From Balneola sp. (GTDB lineage Bacteria > Bacteroidota > Rhodothermia > Balneolales > Balneolaceae), in assembly GCA_002696035.1 (NCBI GenBank), contig NZQV01000010.1, positions 248,001 through 312,000 on the forward strand: DNA of 64,000 nucleotides, written 5' to 3'. A program made the position numbers and the translations under genes. Positions 1 to 8,066 of the stretch are shown here, one piece after another (within the stretch, counting starts at the first letter, position 1; each line of letters begins with the position of its first letter). The notes below the pieces were generated by a model. It saw only the letters and a program-made list of their open reading frames with translations. It was not told the origin of the DNA and did no database searches.

Positions 1-2244
1 CATGGGGTTTTTAATGGCGCTTTTATTCATCTCCATGTTGTAATAGTAGTAGGGCTGCATTTGGGTAAGATATAGAACTCCATTCTTTAAAGTACTATTT
101 GCACCCGAGCGTAAGACCCTTACCGCTTTCTCTTCAATAATTTCATCTTCCTCATCAAATGCGCCATTTACGTTACTATCTACATATAATTGAATGGCAG
201 TAGCGGCTCTTCCTACCTGATCTCTGTTTGTAAAGATGAAGTTGTTGTAATTAGGGTCATATCCCACAGACCCTCTGATATTTTGGGTTACATTACTACT
301 ACCTCTAATGCTGTTAAAAGTAGTACTACTTCGGACTTTACTGCCCAAGTCAAATATCAGACTAAATCTAAGGGTATTGAAATTACCTATAAAGTTTTTA
401 CCTGCTGAAAGCTGTAAACGGCCAGTCTTTAAAATATTTTTTGAGATCAATACTTCAGCAGTCTCAAACTGTTTACTTGTGGGGCGATATCCCATAGCGG
501 CTCTAAGAAATACTCCCCGCAGAAAGGATGGTAAATACCTGTTTCTTGAAAAATTATATGTCAAAGAAGATTGAATAGTTGATGTCGATGACATATCCAA
601 AGGATTGAAGGTATCAACTAATCGATCCCTGTAGCCTATGCGAAGATTTATATTACTAATTCGTGTGTTTACATCTGTTCTGAATGTTGTGACTGTGGTG
701 GATGCTCTGAATCTTGAAAAACCAGAAACCCTAATGTTAAAAGGTACACCAAAGAAATTGAACGGATAAAATGCACTGGCAACTACGCGTTGGTCATCAT
801 TAGTATTGTTATAGATGGAAGAAGAGGAGATGAAATTGGTATAGTCAAAATTTATACTGGCAGAATTAGGGTAAATGACATTTAAGTTTCCTCGATAGTA
901 AACATTGTTTGCTGCTTCTAAGGTTACGATATAGTTATTTAAGATCCTTGAAGAGAGTGAAGAAGTAAATGTTGGAAGTGATGTATGATACCCTTGATAA
1001 TATTCAACTCCAGTTTTAGCTGTAAGCCAATCGGTAATACCATAGGAGCCATGTGCCTGAGCAGTATATTTTTGGCTTGTTTCTCCAATTACAGCATTAT
1101 CTAAACGTCCGGCATTAGCACTATAATTAAATTTACCTTTAGGCTGGAATGTAAATGGAACTTGTATACGCTCAGATCGTTGTATGATTTGTCCAGTAGG
1201 TCCATAAATTCTTAGATCAAGTTGCGTTGAACCATAAGTTATGGGTGCTAAAAACCGATAATTACCAAGTTCATTTGCAGTTGCAAAATCTATTAAAGAA
1301 TTATTTAAATATAACTCTACTTCCGATTGAGGAATAGTACTTCCCTGAATTTCATACTCATCAAAAAGCCGTCTGGGTTCAATGGGTTCGTTAGAAATGC
1401 GAATCCCTGTGTATCTGTTCTGGGTGAAACCGTCTGTGGTGGTTTGCCCGATTTGAAGTTTAGTTAACCATTCCTGATCGCGAAACATATATCGCCATCT
1501 TAGATTGTTAGTGGCAAGGTTGCTAAATCCATCAGAATAATTACCAAAAACTTGTCCCTGAAGATCCCCACCGTAAACCTGTAATCCTAAATTGGCGTTG
1601 TAATTAAAACCGTAATTATTCTGATTAAGATTAGCTGATAAGTTATAATCAAAAAAACCACCATCTATAAAAGGCTTTTCTCTGTCGTAGCGTAGCTCGT
1701 ACTTTTGGTCTTGAAACCTGTTTGTATTGGCTAATTGCCTTCTTTGACTGCGAATAGCCTGCTGAATAGCCGGCAATTCTCTTTCTGTAACTAATTTAAG
1801 CGAGAGATTATTGAAATCAATAGAAAAATCAAGATCAAATACTTCGTAAAAAAGATCAGATCTAAGGTAAGAATCTAATTCCTTTATCAGATAATCATTG
1901 GGGGTAAGGGTAGTGGTCTGATCCCCGAATTTTATGATATTTTTTTTAAAATCAATTGTATACGGAGTCTGTTCTACACCAAAATCACCACTAATTATCA
2001 TTCCGTTGACTTCATAGTCAAGACTGAATAAGGAGAAAAGCTCGGTTATGGGCAGGTAAAATTGGTCATCTTTATAGTAAGAGATGACAACGGTACTAAC
2101 AATTCCTCGATGGCGAAAATCAAGATATACCTCAACGTCATCGTTATTGTCATCCTGACCTTGTACAGAGTTAGTAACTCCAAAGGAAAAGACAACGGTG
2201 AACGAAAAAGCAATTAATATTGAAGTTAGCCAAGGTTTAAACAC
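1..2244 (-). CDS. Fimbrial outer-membrane usher, FimD/PapC-like (3' end outside window)
   Basis: The frame is open from a GTG at 2244 to the window edge (748 codons, no stop). The GTG directly abuts the TAG of the upstream chaperone gene, and no ATG start gives a better N-terminus. The product starts MFKPWLTSILIAFSFTVVFS, a clear signal peptide, then has an acidic linker, a YLPITELF-type N-terminal domain around residues 45-80, an LPAIQQAIR segment near 165, and a long stretch of alternating Tyr/Asn/Gly beta strands typical of a 24-strand barrel. Late in the visible part 'VDSNVNGAFDEEDE' resembles the start of a carboxypeptidase-regulatory-like plug or extracellular domain. In this family ushers receive chaperone-subunit complexes in the periplasm and extrude the fibre through the outer membrane. 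The neighbouring PapD-like chaperone and DUF4402 subunits support the call. The C-terminus was not seen. Confidence 0.75.
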   Translation of the reverse strand, partial: MFKPWLTSILIAFSFTVVFSFGVTNSVQGQDDNNDDVEVYLDFRHRGIVSTVVISYYKDDQFYLPITELFSLFSLDYEVNGMIISGDFGVEQTPYTIDFKKNIIKFGDQTTTLTPNDYLIKELDSYLRSDLFYEVFDLDFSIDFNNLSLKLVTERELPAIQQAIRSQRRQLANTNRFQDQKYELRYDREKPFIDGGFFDYNLSANLNQNNYGFNYNANLGLQVYGGDLQGQVFGNYSDGFSNLATNNLRWRYMFRDQEWLTKLQIGQTTTDGFTQNRYTGIRISNEPIEPRRLFDEYEIQGSTIPQSEVELYLNNSLIDFATANELGNYRFLAPITYGSTQLDLRIYGPTGQIIQRSERIQVPFTFQPKGKFNYSANAGRLDNAVIGETSQKYTAQAHGSYGITDWLTAKTGVEYYQGYHTSLPTFTSSLSSRILNNYIVTLEAANNVYYRGNLNVIYPNSASINFDYTNFISSSSIYNNTNDDQRVVASAFYPFNFFGVPFNIRVSGFSRFRASTTVTTFRTDVNTRISNINLRIGYRDRLVDTFNPLDMSSTSTIQSSLTYNFSRNRYLPSFLRGVFLRAAMGYRPTSKQFETAEVLISKNILKTGRLQLSAGKNFIGNFNTLRFSLIFDLGSKVRSSTTFNSIRGSSNVTQNIRGSVGYDPNYNNFIFTNRDQVGRAATAIQLYVDSNVNGAFDEEDEIIEEKAVRVLRSGANSTLKNGVLYLTQMQPYYYYNMEMNKSAIKNPM

Positions 2245-3072
2245 CTAAGGAATAGTTATAGTTGTAGATGATGATACAGGATTCATTTGAACTAAATCAC
2301 TGGATGAAATATCAGATCGGCGGGTCTCAAATCTAACTCGCAAGGTATATTCTCCTGAGGGAAGAGTAGAAACATTTAGATCCTGACTATTGGTGCCGTC
2401 AAAATACAGGGTAGTTGAATTCTGGTTTTGAGCTACTACGTTTCCATCTTCATTTTCAAGTGATACGAGTATTGTTCCGAGGAAGGGGGAATTACCGGTC
2501 CGGCTGTAGTCAGTATATACCGTCATGACATCATCATTAACCATATTGGTTCTGATCTCGTCAACTGTGATACCAGTTGTTACGTCCCCAACTTTATAAT
2601 AAAGACCAGTTACCTGTTCAATAATTAGCCCAAGATTCGCACTCACTGCTTCATCCTGGGCAATCTCTACCGGAGGAGTTTCAGGTGCAGCTCTGTTTTT
2701 TATACGAGCCCAGTAAGTGCCATCTTCTAAATTTGATGGGGCGGCAATTCGAAGTCTCACCACCTGGCGTTGTCCCGGACTTAATACAAAATTCTCAGGA
2801 AATGCACGAACATGTTCTGCAATAGAATGTTCTTGCATAGTTGAACTGTCATCTTCTACTATAGTTCGGCCACCTTCAGTGTCAGAAGCGCTATAGCTAA
2901 AAACAAACTCAATGGAGATCTCCTGATTAACCTGGGAATTGTTGATCACCATATAAGAACCAAACCTTGAAGAGGCATCAATAAACAAGCTGGTAGGGGC
3001 TATGGTAACCTGAGCATAGGAACAAAAAGTTACACTAAGCAGAAAAATTGTAGAGAGTAAAAGTCTTTTCAT
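2245..3072 (-). CDS. PapD-like periplasmic fimbrial chaperone
   Basis: 275 residues with an N-terminal signal peptide ending near SYA-Q (about residue 20). Two immunoglobulin-like domains can be traced. The first begins 'VTIAPTSLFID', and its G1-strand analogue 'FVLSPGQRQVVRLRI' (about residues 95-110) is the classic 'P..l.l.pgq.q.vRl' signature of P-pilus chaperones. The second (about 150-270) ends with beta strands. In the family the chaperone folds and caps subunits by donor-strand complementation before passing them to the usher. The usher starts immediately after its stop codon, so the two are translationally coupled. It is separated from the upstream subunit gene by a strong terminator. 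Exact subclass is unknown; the fold is confident and the partner choice is inferred from position. Confidence 0.75.
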   Translation of the reverse strand: MKRLLLSTIFLLSVTFCSYAQVTIAPTSLFIDASSRFGSYMVINNSQVNQEISIEFVFSYSASDTEGGRTIVEDDSSTMQEHSIAEHVRAFPENFVLSPGQRQVVRLRIAAPSNLEDGTYWARIKNRAAPETPPVEIAQDEAVSANLGLIIEQVTGLYYKVGDVTTGITVDEIRTNMVNDDVMTVYTDYSRTGNSPFLGTILVSLENEDGNVVAQNQNSTTLYFDGTNSQDLNVSTLPSGEYTLRVRFETRRSDISSSDLVQMNPVSSSTTITIP

Positions 3073-3160
3073 GATCTGAGATAATTATTAGTAAAGTGAA
3101 CTAATAGTAAACATTGTTTTTTACTTTTACCATAATTTGATGAAGACGAGGTAAGCAGCT

Positions 3161-3191
3161 AAAAAAAAAGCCTTGCCAAAGGGCAAGGCTT
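3161..3191 (-). terminator. Rho-independent terminator between subunit and chaperone genes
   Basis: AAGCCTTGCC (3168-3177) and GGCAAGGCTT (3182-3191) form a perfect 10-bp stem with a 4-nt loop. On the minus strand it is followed by a run of nine or more T (A-run 3161-3169). It lies just after the stop of the 178-aa DUF4402 gene and 90 bp before the chaperone start, so it should reduce read-through from the abundant subunit into chaperone and usher. Confidence 0.85.
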
Positions 3192-3209
3192 AATTAAAAT
3201 CAATGTTTG

Positions 3210-3746
3210 TTATTCAGCGTAAACTGAAAGAGTAATGGTACCTTCGTAGGGACCATTGTAGGTATTAGCAGCTGCACCACTGTTCAACGTTCCGCCAACG
3301 TAAACATAGCCATTAGCATTTGCAGCAGTAACAGAAGCTTCTCCTGAACTAAAAGAAGTAGCACTAGCTGCTGGATCTGTACTGTTTTCAGTATAATTTG
3401 CAGTAACTGCAAAAGGCAGACTAGACTCACCAGTACTAAATGTACCAACTCGTGATAGACTTGAAGGTGCATCTAGAGAAAGGATAAAATTCGCATTTGA
3501 GCTCGTGAAGTCAATTTGGAATTTACCTAAACTATCTGCTGCACTTGAAGTGAGTGCTAAGGATTTAGAGCCACCGTTAAGGTCGCCTGTGAGAATGGTT
3601 CCAAAATCCAAGTTTTGCTGTACATCAACTGTGATGTCTTGTACTACATTAGCTGAAGCTGTGAGTGAACCAGTACCCTGTGCAAATGTAGCAGTTGAAA
3701 GCGCCACTGCAAAAGTAAGAGTTAAAAGTGATTTGAAAAGTTTCAT
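3210..3746 (-). CDS. DUF4402-type secreted protein, putative major fimbrial subunit
   Basis: 178 residues. The signal peptide MKLFKSLLTLTFAVALSTATFA is followed by 'SLTASANVVQDITVDVQQNLDFGTILTGD', the typical start of DUF4402 domains (a small beta-sandwich found in fimbrial-like secreted proteins), and it ends with 'YEGTITLSVYAE', an alternating-strand tail. Low complexity in Ser/Ala/Asn suits a repeated structural protein. It has its own strong terminator downstream and a large palindrome upstream, unlike the other three subunit genes, which overlap each other. That arrangement is what a major pilin gene usually shows, so 'major subunit' is inference; the DUF4402 assignment is by pattern. 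Confidence 0.7.
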   Translation of the reverse strand: MKLFKSLLTLTFAVALSTATFAQGTGSLTASANVVQDITVDVQQNLDFGTILTGDLNGGSKSLALTSSAADSLGKFQIDFTSSNANFILSLDAPSSLSRVGTFSTGESSLPFAVTANYTENSTDPAASATSFSSGEASVTAANANGYVYVGGTLNSGAAANTYNGPYEGTITLSVYAE

Positions 3747-3814
3747 GGTCGTGAGATTTTATTGTTGGTTTAATTTCTGTTTGAAAATTATCGAAGTCTT
3801 TTCTTCTGTCCAAG

Positions 3815-3842
3815 TTAGATACTCTTAATTAAGAGGGTCTAA
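3815..3842. promoter_or_regulatory. 28-bp imperfect palindrome upstream of the putative major subunit
   Basis: The core CTCTTAATTAAGAG (3822-3835) is a perfect 14-bp palindrome. It is flanked by a two-base mismatch on each side and then TTAGA/TCTAA (3815-3819 and 3838-3842), so 24 of 28 positions are symmetric. It lies 69 bp upstream of the subunit start. It has no loop and no T-run, so it is a better candidate for an operator bound by a dimer than for a terminator of the upstream gene. Confidence 0.5.
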
Positions 3843-3924
3843 CCAATTGGTGTAGATGATGTTTATTATTCTTAAACAATAGCTTAATCTAAGTAATTCA
3901 TTTTAATTCAAAGCTTAGATTTCT

Positions 3925-4443
3925 TTAATCAAAGTCGACGGTTAAAACGATGTCACCGGTGTATATACCGTTTGGGATGTTACCTACCTCAATTGCACCA
4001 TACACATAAATGTATAATTGTTTCCAGATATCGGAGTTTGTGGCAGCTTGTGTATTTTCACTAATGGCAATAAACCCGCTTTCAGAAGTTAAGGGTTGGG
4101 CATTATCTACATTGTTGGTTCCAGAATTATTGTATGCAATGTCCAAGTCGAGGGGAATCTGTGCTGAGATCTCTGGGGAGGAAGGCCTTAATGCTGGGGG
4201 GTAGCTAAGTTCTATATATACATTTTGAGTCCGGAAAGCCCGAATGGAAAAAATACCCATATTAACATCCCCAAGGCCAATTTCTACTCTTCCTGAGTTT
4301 GTGAGTTGTGTACCGAAGTCGAGTGGTTGCTCTACAGTAGCTGTTAGTTCTGCATCTATGGAGAGCTGTAGATTAATGAACTGAGCTTGTATAGGCAATA
4401 GAGCCATCATATTAAGTAAGATGAAAGCTAATACCTTAATCAT
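3925..4443 (-). CDS. DUF4402-like secreted protein (minor subunit candidate)
   Basis: 172 residues from the ATG at 4443. The frame is open further upstream, but only this start gives a signal peptide (MIKVLAFILLNMMALLPIQA) and it overlaps the preceding stop by 8 bp (ATGATTAA), a normal coupling. The mature part 'LSIDAELTATVEQPLDFGTQL' and the end 'GIYTGDIVLTVDFD' match the start and end of the other DUF4402 members in this cluster. The family role is structural. It is likely a minor subunit, adaptor or tip of the same fibre because it is encoded in the subunit operon without its own terminator. No adhesin domain was recognised. Confidence 0.65.
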   Translation of the reverse strand: MIKVLAFILLNMMALLPIQAQFINLQLSIDAELTATVEQPLDFGTQLTNSGRVEIGLGDVNMGIFSIRAFRTQNVYIELSYPPALRPSSPEISAQIPLDLDIAYNNSGTNNVDNAQPLTSESGFIAISENTQAATNSDIWKQLYIYVYGAIEVGNIPNGIYTGDIVLTVDFD

Positions 4444-5077
4444 AATTGATGCTAACTGTGATATTTGAAGCATAGCTTCCCACATCATTATTGCTGGCAG
4501 TAATTGAACCGTATAGAAAAATAAAAACACTCTCTTTCTCCGCTTCTAAATTTCTTCCCTTGAAATCCGGTGTTGGGGGTGGACCTGGCGGAGCACTACC
4601 TCTTTCTAATATTGGAAACTGGGTTGTTAATAGCCCGGTTTTGTTAGTGAAGTCTACGGTTCTTTGTCCAATAAACTTGGTTTTGTTGAGAGCTGATATT
4701 TCAGAAGTTTCTCCGGAATTTGAATAGGATGCTTTTAAAGTAAATTGCATGGTGCATGATTGCTGAGAGCATCCATCAATTTGCATTGGGGAGTCGATGG
4801 CTATATCCAGAATGATATCTAAATATTTAATTCCCTCAATCTCTATGACCGCTGCTTCATCAATATCAGCTTCTTTAGTGCCTTGGCTTTGTAGAATATT
4901 GCCAAACTCAAGCTCAGAATTGATCAAGGTTGTAGTTATTGAGTAGCGGCTGCTAAATTCACCAAAGTTAATTTCATCTTGCGAAAACAAAGAATTACAC
5001 GAAAGCAGTAAAAAAAGAAATACTGCTGTAAACTTAGCTTGAGAAGAAGGAAGAATATCAAATAGATTCAAGATCAT
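4436..5077 (-). CDS. DUF4402-like secreted protein (minor subunit candidate)
   Basis: 213 residues. The N-terminus has a hydrophobic stretch 'FTAVFLFLLLSCNSLFSQ' (about 15-32), which could be a type I signal or a lipoprotein-like signal (LLSC). The body shows 'LINSELEFGNIL', an Ig-like Cys pair 'CSQQSC' near residue 103, and a typical terminal strand 'NITVSINYD'. A proline/glycine-rich loop 'GSAPPGPPPTPDFKG' lies near residue 160. The ATG overlaps the stop of the upstream subunit gene by 4 bp (ATGA). It is the longest of the four subunits and the only one with an apparent disulfide pair, so it could be the tip or the usher-proximal anchor; that is inference. Confidence 0.62.
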   Translation of the reverse strand: MILNLFDILPSSQAKFTAVFLFLLLSCNSLFSQDEINFGEFSSRYSITTTLINSELEFGNILQSQGTKEADIDEAAVIEIEGIKYLDIILDIAIDSPMQIDGCSQQSCTMQFTLKASYSNSGETSEISALNKTKFIGQRTVDFTNKTGLLTTQFPILERGSAPPGPPPTPDFKGRNLEAEKESVFIFLYGSITASNNDVGSYASNITVSINYD

Positions 5078-5580
5078 ATATAATCAATTTCGATAGTGAA
5101 ATCACCTTCATAATTGCCCGGTTGAGCATTTTCAAGATTTATACGTCCACCAATCCAAATGTAATAACGTCCTTCATTGTTGAATTGTATGTTTCGGTTA
5201 TCCACATCAAGAAGCTCAGAGGTTTCTTGGTCTTCGCGGGTATTTCCAGATATTTCGTAGGTGAAAATTAAAGTAGCATCACCGTTGACTTGCGTTAATT
5301 CTCTTTCACGCAAATAATTGAGCCTAAAATCAGCTTGAGGAGAGCCTATGGCTATCATATAACCGGCATTTAGATCTTGAATAGGATTAACATACACTTC
5401 ATTTTGGCCAGGCTGGAGTCGGTCAAACGTCATCGAATTAACGGTAATTAATTCAATGGATGGTATGACTTCAGCACTCACCGTTATGTTTGCTGAAATG
5501 ATTGGGTTCGAAAGGTTTTGTGCATAGCCTGAGAAGTATGTGAGTAAAAAGAATAGTATTGCTACTGCAAATTTCTTCAT
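5074..5580 (-). CDS. DUF4402 domain secreted protein, first gene of fimbrial operon
   Basis: 168 residues. Signal peptide MKKFAVAILFFLLTYFSGYA, then 'ISANITVSAEVIPSIELITVNSMTFDRLQPG', a DUF4402-type opening, and 'YEGDFTIEIDYI' at the end. It is the first gene of the minus-strand run that continues through two further overlapping subunit genes. The 180-bp gap upstream (5581-5759) should contain the operon promoter, but no clear box was found. Role as structural subunit or initiator is inferred from family and position. Confidence 0.65.
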   Translation of the reverse strand: MKKFAVAILFFLLTYFSGYAQNLSNPIISANITVSAEVIPSIELITVNSMTFDRLQPGQNEVYVNPIQDLNAGYMIAIGSPQADFRLNYLRERELTQVNGDATLIFTYEISGNTREDQETSELLDVDNRNIQFNNEGRYYIWIGGRINLENAQPGNYEGDFTIEIDYI

Positions 5581-5683
5581 AATAAATTTGAACCTTAAAG
5601 CATTTAATTCGATGATAATATCAAATTAAGAGACACTGGAAACCAGTTAATTTATCTTAATTAGCAGATTGTAACTGTCATTA

Positions 5684-5725
5684 AAAAAAGCTTATTCAAT
5701 TGTATAACAATCAAATAAGCTTTTT
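5684..5725 (-). terminator. Rho-independent terminator of the pseudopilin-like operon
   Basis: AAAAAAGCTTATT (5684-5696) pairs with AATAAGCTTTTT (5714-5725) across a 17-nt loop. Read on the minus strand it ends in a T-run and lies 35-75 bp after the stop at 5760. The stem is AT-rich but long. Confidence 0.65.
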
Positions 5726-5759
5726 AAGTCCGTTCGAAAGATAGGGAATTTTGGAATGA

Positions 5760-6893
5760 TTATTCGAAAGTGCTTAAGCGTTTATATCGGTTTTGTTGTA
5801 AAAGAGAAGCAGAGGCAAGCTGAGCATATTTTTCAGCTGTACAGTCGTACTGAATATCAAGGGTGCCTCCCAGGTCTATATCAAAATCGGTGTAGTTGTC
5901 ATCGGTTTTCCCAACCAATACGGATCCGTTAATTCTCGGGGTACCACGCCCGGTCATGGCATATGCGTTTTCGAAGATCACCAACCCATTGAATTTGAAA
6001 TTACCGGCTACCGACAGTTCTCCTTCATATTCGAGTTCGCCATTGGTACGAACGACCATAATTCCATATCCCTCAGAAATTCCACCAGTGAGTTTAGCGT
6101 AATCTTCCACAAAAAAGACGCCCGGGTCTTCAGGTGAACCGAAATCGCCTTTGTAATTTCCACTAATTTTTTTCACTCCACTCATTTGAGAAAGACGCGC
6201 TACCAACTGATCAACCGGTTCGTAGGAGATATCAGGATCTACGGATACTGCTCCACTGTCACTTTCAAAGTGTTCAGAATTATCACCGCCGGAAAGCCAT
6301 TCTGTTAGATTGTCTGCCCCTGTTATCTTATTTGCAGAGCCATCATCACGAACGGTGACAGCTGGTTTAGAAGGACAGGTTCCGCTGGCATCGTTTCCAT
6401 TAATAAGTACATTTCCACTGGCAGCAAAGTCAAAGTCATGTTCATCTACCGCAAACGACATGGCCGATTCAAATTCCGGCACAAAGTGCATGGCTGTTTT
6501 CACATAGGAGGTTTTAATGTCGATCTCTTCTCTTTGGTTCGTTCGCGGGTTGCGATACCATGAATTGGCAAAGATCTGTACCGTATCACCTTCCAGTAGC
6601 GAAAAACTTCCGGAAGTGGTGGTTGAGATCAGTTCGTAATACAGTGAAATAGAATCTCCGTCAATATTTTCTTTCCACGGATTGGCTTTGGTGGGCTTCC
6701 ATGATCCACCGCTTTCGTTGATGCGCTCCATAGTGATCTGTGAGGCTGTAAAGGCTTTGTTTCTGATCTCAACTTCGTAGGCAGAGACGGCATTATTTTC
6801 AGTAATTCCTGCTCTTTGTCCCTGTATACCTACTTGTATAATTCCAAGAGTAATCACTGCTCCGGCACTTATAATTAGCATTGCTCGTCCCAT
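5760..6893 (-). CDS. Membrane-anchored PilX/GspK-like minor pseudopilin candidate
   Basis: 377 residues. One N-terminal membrane segment (MGRAMLIISAGAVITLGIIQ) is followed by a helix with 'NAVSAYEVEIRNKAFTASQITMERI', like the N-terminal helix of PilX proteins, then 'VQIFANSWYRNPRTNQREEI', a beta-rich body with a Cys pair candidate (near 170 and near 355), and a C-terminal part with 'INGSVLVGKTDDNYTDFDIDLGGTLDIQYDC'. There is no prepilin motif (no K/R-G before a hydrophobic E5-type helix). It is the last gene of a three-gene operon, 15 bp after the previous one, and the largest, as PilX/GspK usually are. Family assignment is by architecture only. Confidence 0.5.
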   Translation of the reverse strand: MGRAMLIISAGAVITLGIIQVGIQGQRAGITENNAVSAYEVEIRNKAFTASQITMERINESGGSWKPTKANPWKENIDGDSISLYYELISTTTSGSFSLLEGDTVQIFANSWYRNPRTNQREEIDIKTSYVKTAMHFVPEFESAMSFAVDEHDFDFAASGNVLINGNDASGTCPSKPAVTVRDDGSANKITGADNLTEWLSGGDNSEHFESDSGAVSVDPDISYEPVDQLVARLSQMSGVKKISGNYKGDFGSPEDPGVFFVEDYAKLTGGISEGYGIMVVRTNGELEYEGELSVAGNFKFNGLVIFENAYAMTGRGTPRINGSVLVGKTDDNYTDFDIDLGGTLDIQYDCTAEKYAQLASASLLQQNRYKRLSTFE

Positions 6894-6908
6894 AGGGGTA
6901 CCTCTTGT

Positions 6909-7508
6909 TTACTTATTTGGTCTTAAATTTACCGGAGAGAATCGCTTACTCCAGTTGGTCTTTATGTATTCTCCGGAATCGGAGGGGCGGTAAGCGAGTT
7001 GGTAGTCGCTTTGCAGCTGCATTTCTACTTCAATTTGTACAATGTCATCAAATTTTGAACTGCTTACCGGCGTACTCATTGGGGTGTTTGATCCATAAGA
7101 CTCATAGTAAGTAAATTTGAATGCAGTCACTCCAAAGGTGATCTCAGTTGCATCCCCATCCACCGTTCTTTTCAAAATGTGGTCATTGGGATTTTTTGAA
7201 CCGGGTGCGGGGGTATCAGTGTACTTCCAAGTTACTTGTTCAATAGCTAATGTGTCGTCGATATTACTAAAAAATGAAAGTTCATTGCTGTCAGCTTTTG
7301 CAAATTTAGTGGCAAGCACGGTTTTGCGTTCATAGCCAATTTTCGGGATGTCATGGATCAGCATCTCTTTGATGGCTTTCTCGTGCGTAGTTTTATTGAG
7401 GGTTGTAGTAACTTCCTGATTGCTATAGTTCACGTTATAGTTCACCGTTAAGATGGTGATCATCAAAAAACCCGCGATTATATAACTTATGATAATTCCG
7501 TAGTTCAT
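6909..7508 (-). CDS. Membrane-anchored PilW/GspJ-like minor pseudopilin candidate
   Basis: 199 residues. The N-terminal helix MNYGIIISYIIAGFLMITIL is exposed without a cleavable leader. The following pattern closely follows PilW/GspJ proteins: 'MLIHDIPKIGYE' (helix with the 'D...aGy' motif), 'ADSNELSFFSNIDD', 'IEQVTWKYTDT', 'HILKRTVDGDATEITFGVTAFKFTYYE', then 'FDDIVQIEVEMQLQSD'. In that family these are the strand order 'itw.y....lyR..dg....v..f.f.Yy...i..v.v.l'. It sits between the PilV-like and PilX-like genes with gaps of only 9 and 15 bp, the gene order of minor pilin operons. Function in fibre initiation or secretion is inference. Confidence 0.5.
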   Translation of the reverse strand: MNYGIIISYIIAGFLMITILTVNYNVNYSNQEVTTTLNKTTHEKAIKEMLIHDIPKIGYERKTVLATKFAKADSNELSFFSNIDDTLAIEQVTWKYTDTPAPGSKNPNDHILKRTVDGDATEITFGVTAFKFTYYESYGSNTPMSTPVSSSKFDDIVQIEVEMQLQSDYQLAYRPSDSGEYIKTNWSKRFSPVNLRPNK

Positions 7509-7517
7509 TGTTGTCCG

Positions 7518-8066
7518 TTAATCGGCGTAATAGCTTCGTATAAAGCTAAAGTTATAATTCGTTTGATCACTGTTGATGTTCTTTCTCAGAAAGTCTGACT
7601 CCACATTCACAGTAATTCTTTTCAGGGTTGATTTTCCACTTACGGTATAGGTTTTATAATCTGAGGTTGAAACATATTCTACAACTACCGAGATGTCATA
7701 ATCTACACCATTGATATTCACAGTCTCTTGGAATCCGTGAAAATCATCAAAATCATCAAATTGAGTTCTGCTTCCTTCCGGTTCCGGGTCGGTGGTGGTA
7801 TCGTCTCTGCCTAATGCTGAAAACCCGCTGGGTATATATACCGGAACAAGACTGTTTCCGTCTTCATCGTAGGTGGTTTGTTCATCGTAGGCGAGGGCAC
7901 GGGATTCTTCTATAATATCCTGCGCATAAGCCACAACCTGCCCTTCAAGCTGACCTTCGATCATAGTGGCGTTATTAATCTGGATCACGCGGTTTGCATT
8001 CAAAGCCATTGTAGAAACAATGATCATGGCAAACATCACATAAATTATTTCATCATATCCGGCCAT
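7518..8066 (-). CDS. Membrane-anchored PilV/GspI-like minor pseudopilin candidate
   Basis: 182 residues, first gene of the operon. N-terminal membrane helix 'EIIYVMFAMIIVSTMALNAN' and then 'GQLEGQVVAYAQDIIEESRALAYDE', which is the 'a..lAq..iEe.ralpyd' helix of PilV/GspI minor pilins. After it comes a C-terminal beta domain (about 105-180) ending 'KRITVNVESDFLRKN'. A prepilin leader with G|F and Glu at +5 is missing, so if it is a pseudopilin it stays anchored uncleaved. Its promoter should lie in the AT-rich 8067-8160 stretch. Confidence 0.5.
   Translation of the reverse strand: MAGYDEIIYVMFAMIIVSTMALNANRVIQINNATMIEGQLEGQVVAYAQDIIEESRALAYDEQTTYDEDGNSLVPVYIPSGFSALGRDDTTTDPEPEGSRTQFDDFDDFHGFQETVNINGVDYDISVVVEYVSTSDYKTYTVSGKSTLKRITVNVESDFLRKNINSDQTNYNFSFIRSYYAD

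Noticed and set aside
190-574. Short plus-strand ORFs at the left end
   Set aside because: They are antisense to the usher gene, which has a continuous signal-peptide-bearing reading frame.
5198-5206. TTATCCACA inside a DUF4402 gene as a DnaA box
   Set aside because: Single match within coding sequence; expected by chance about twice in a window of this size.
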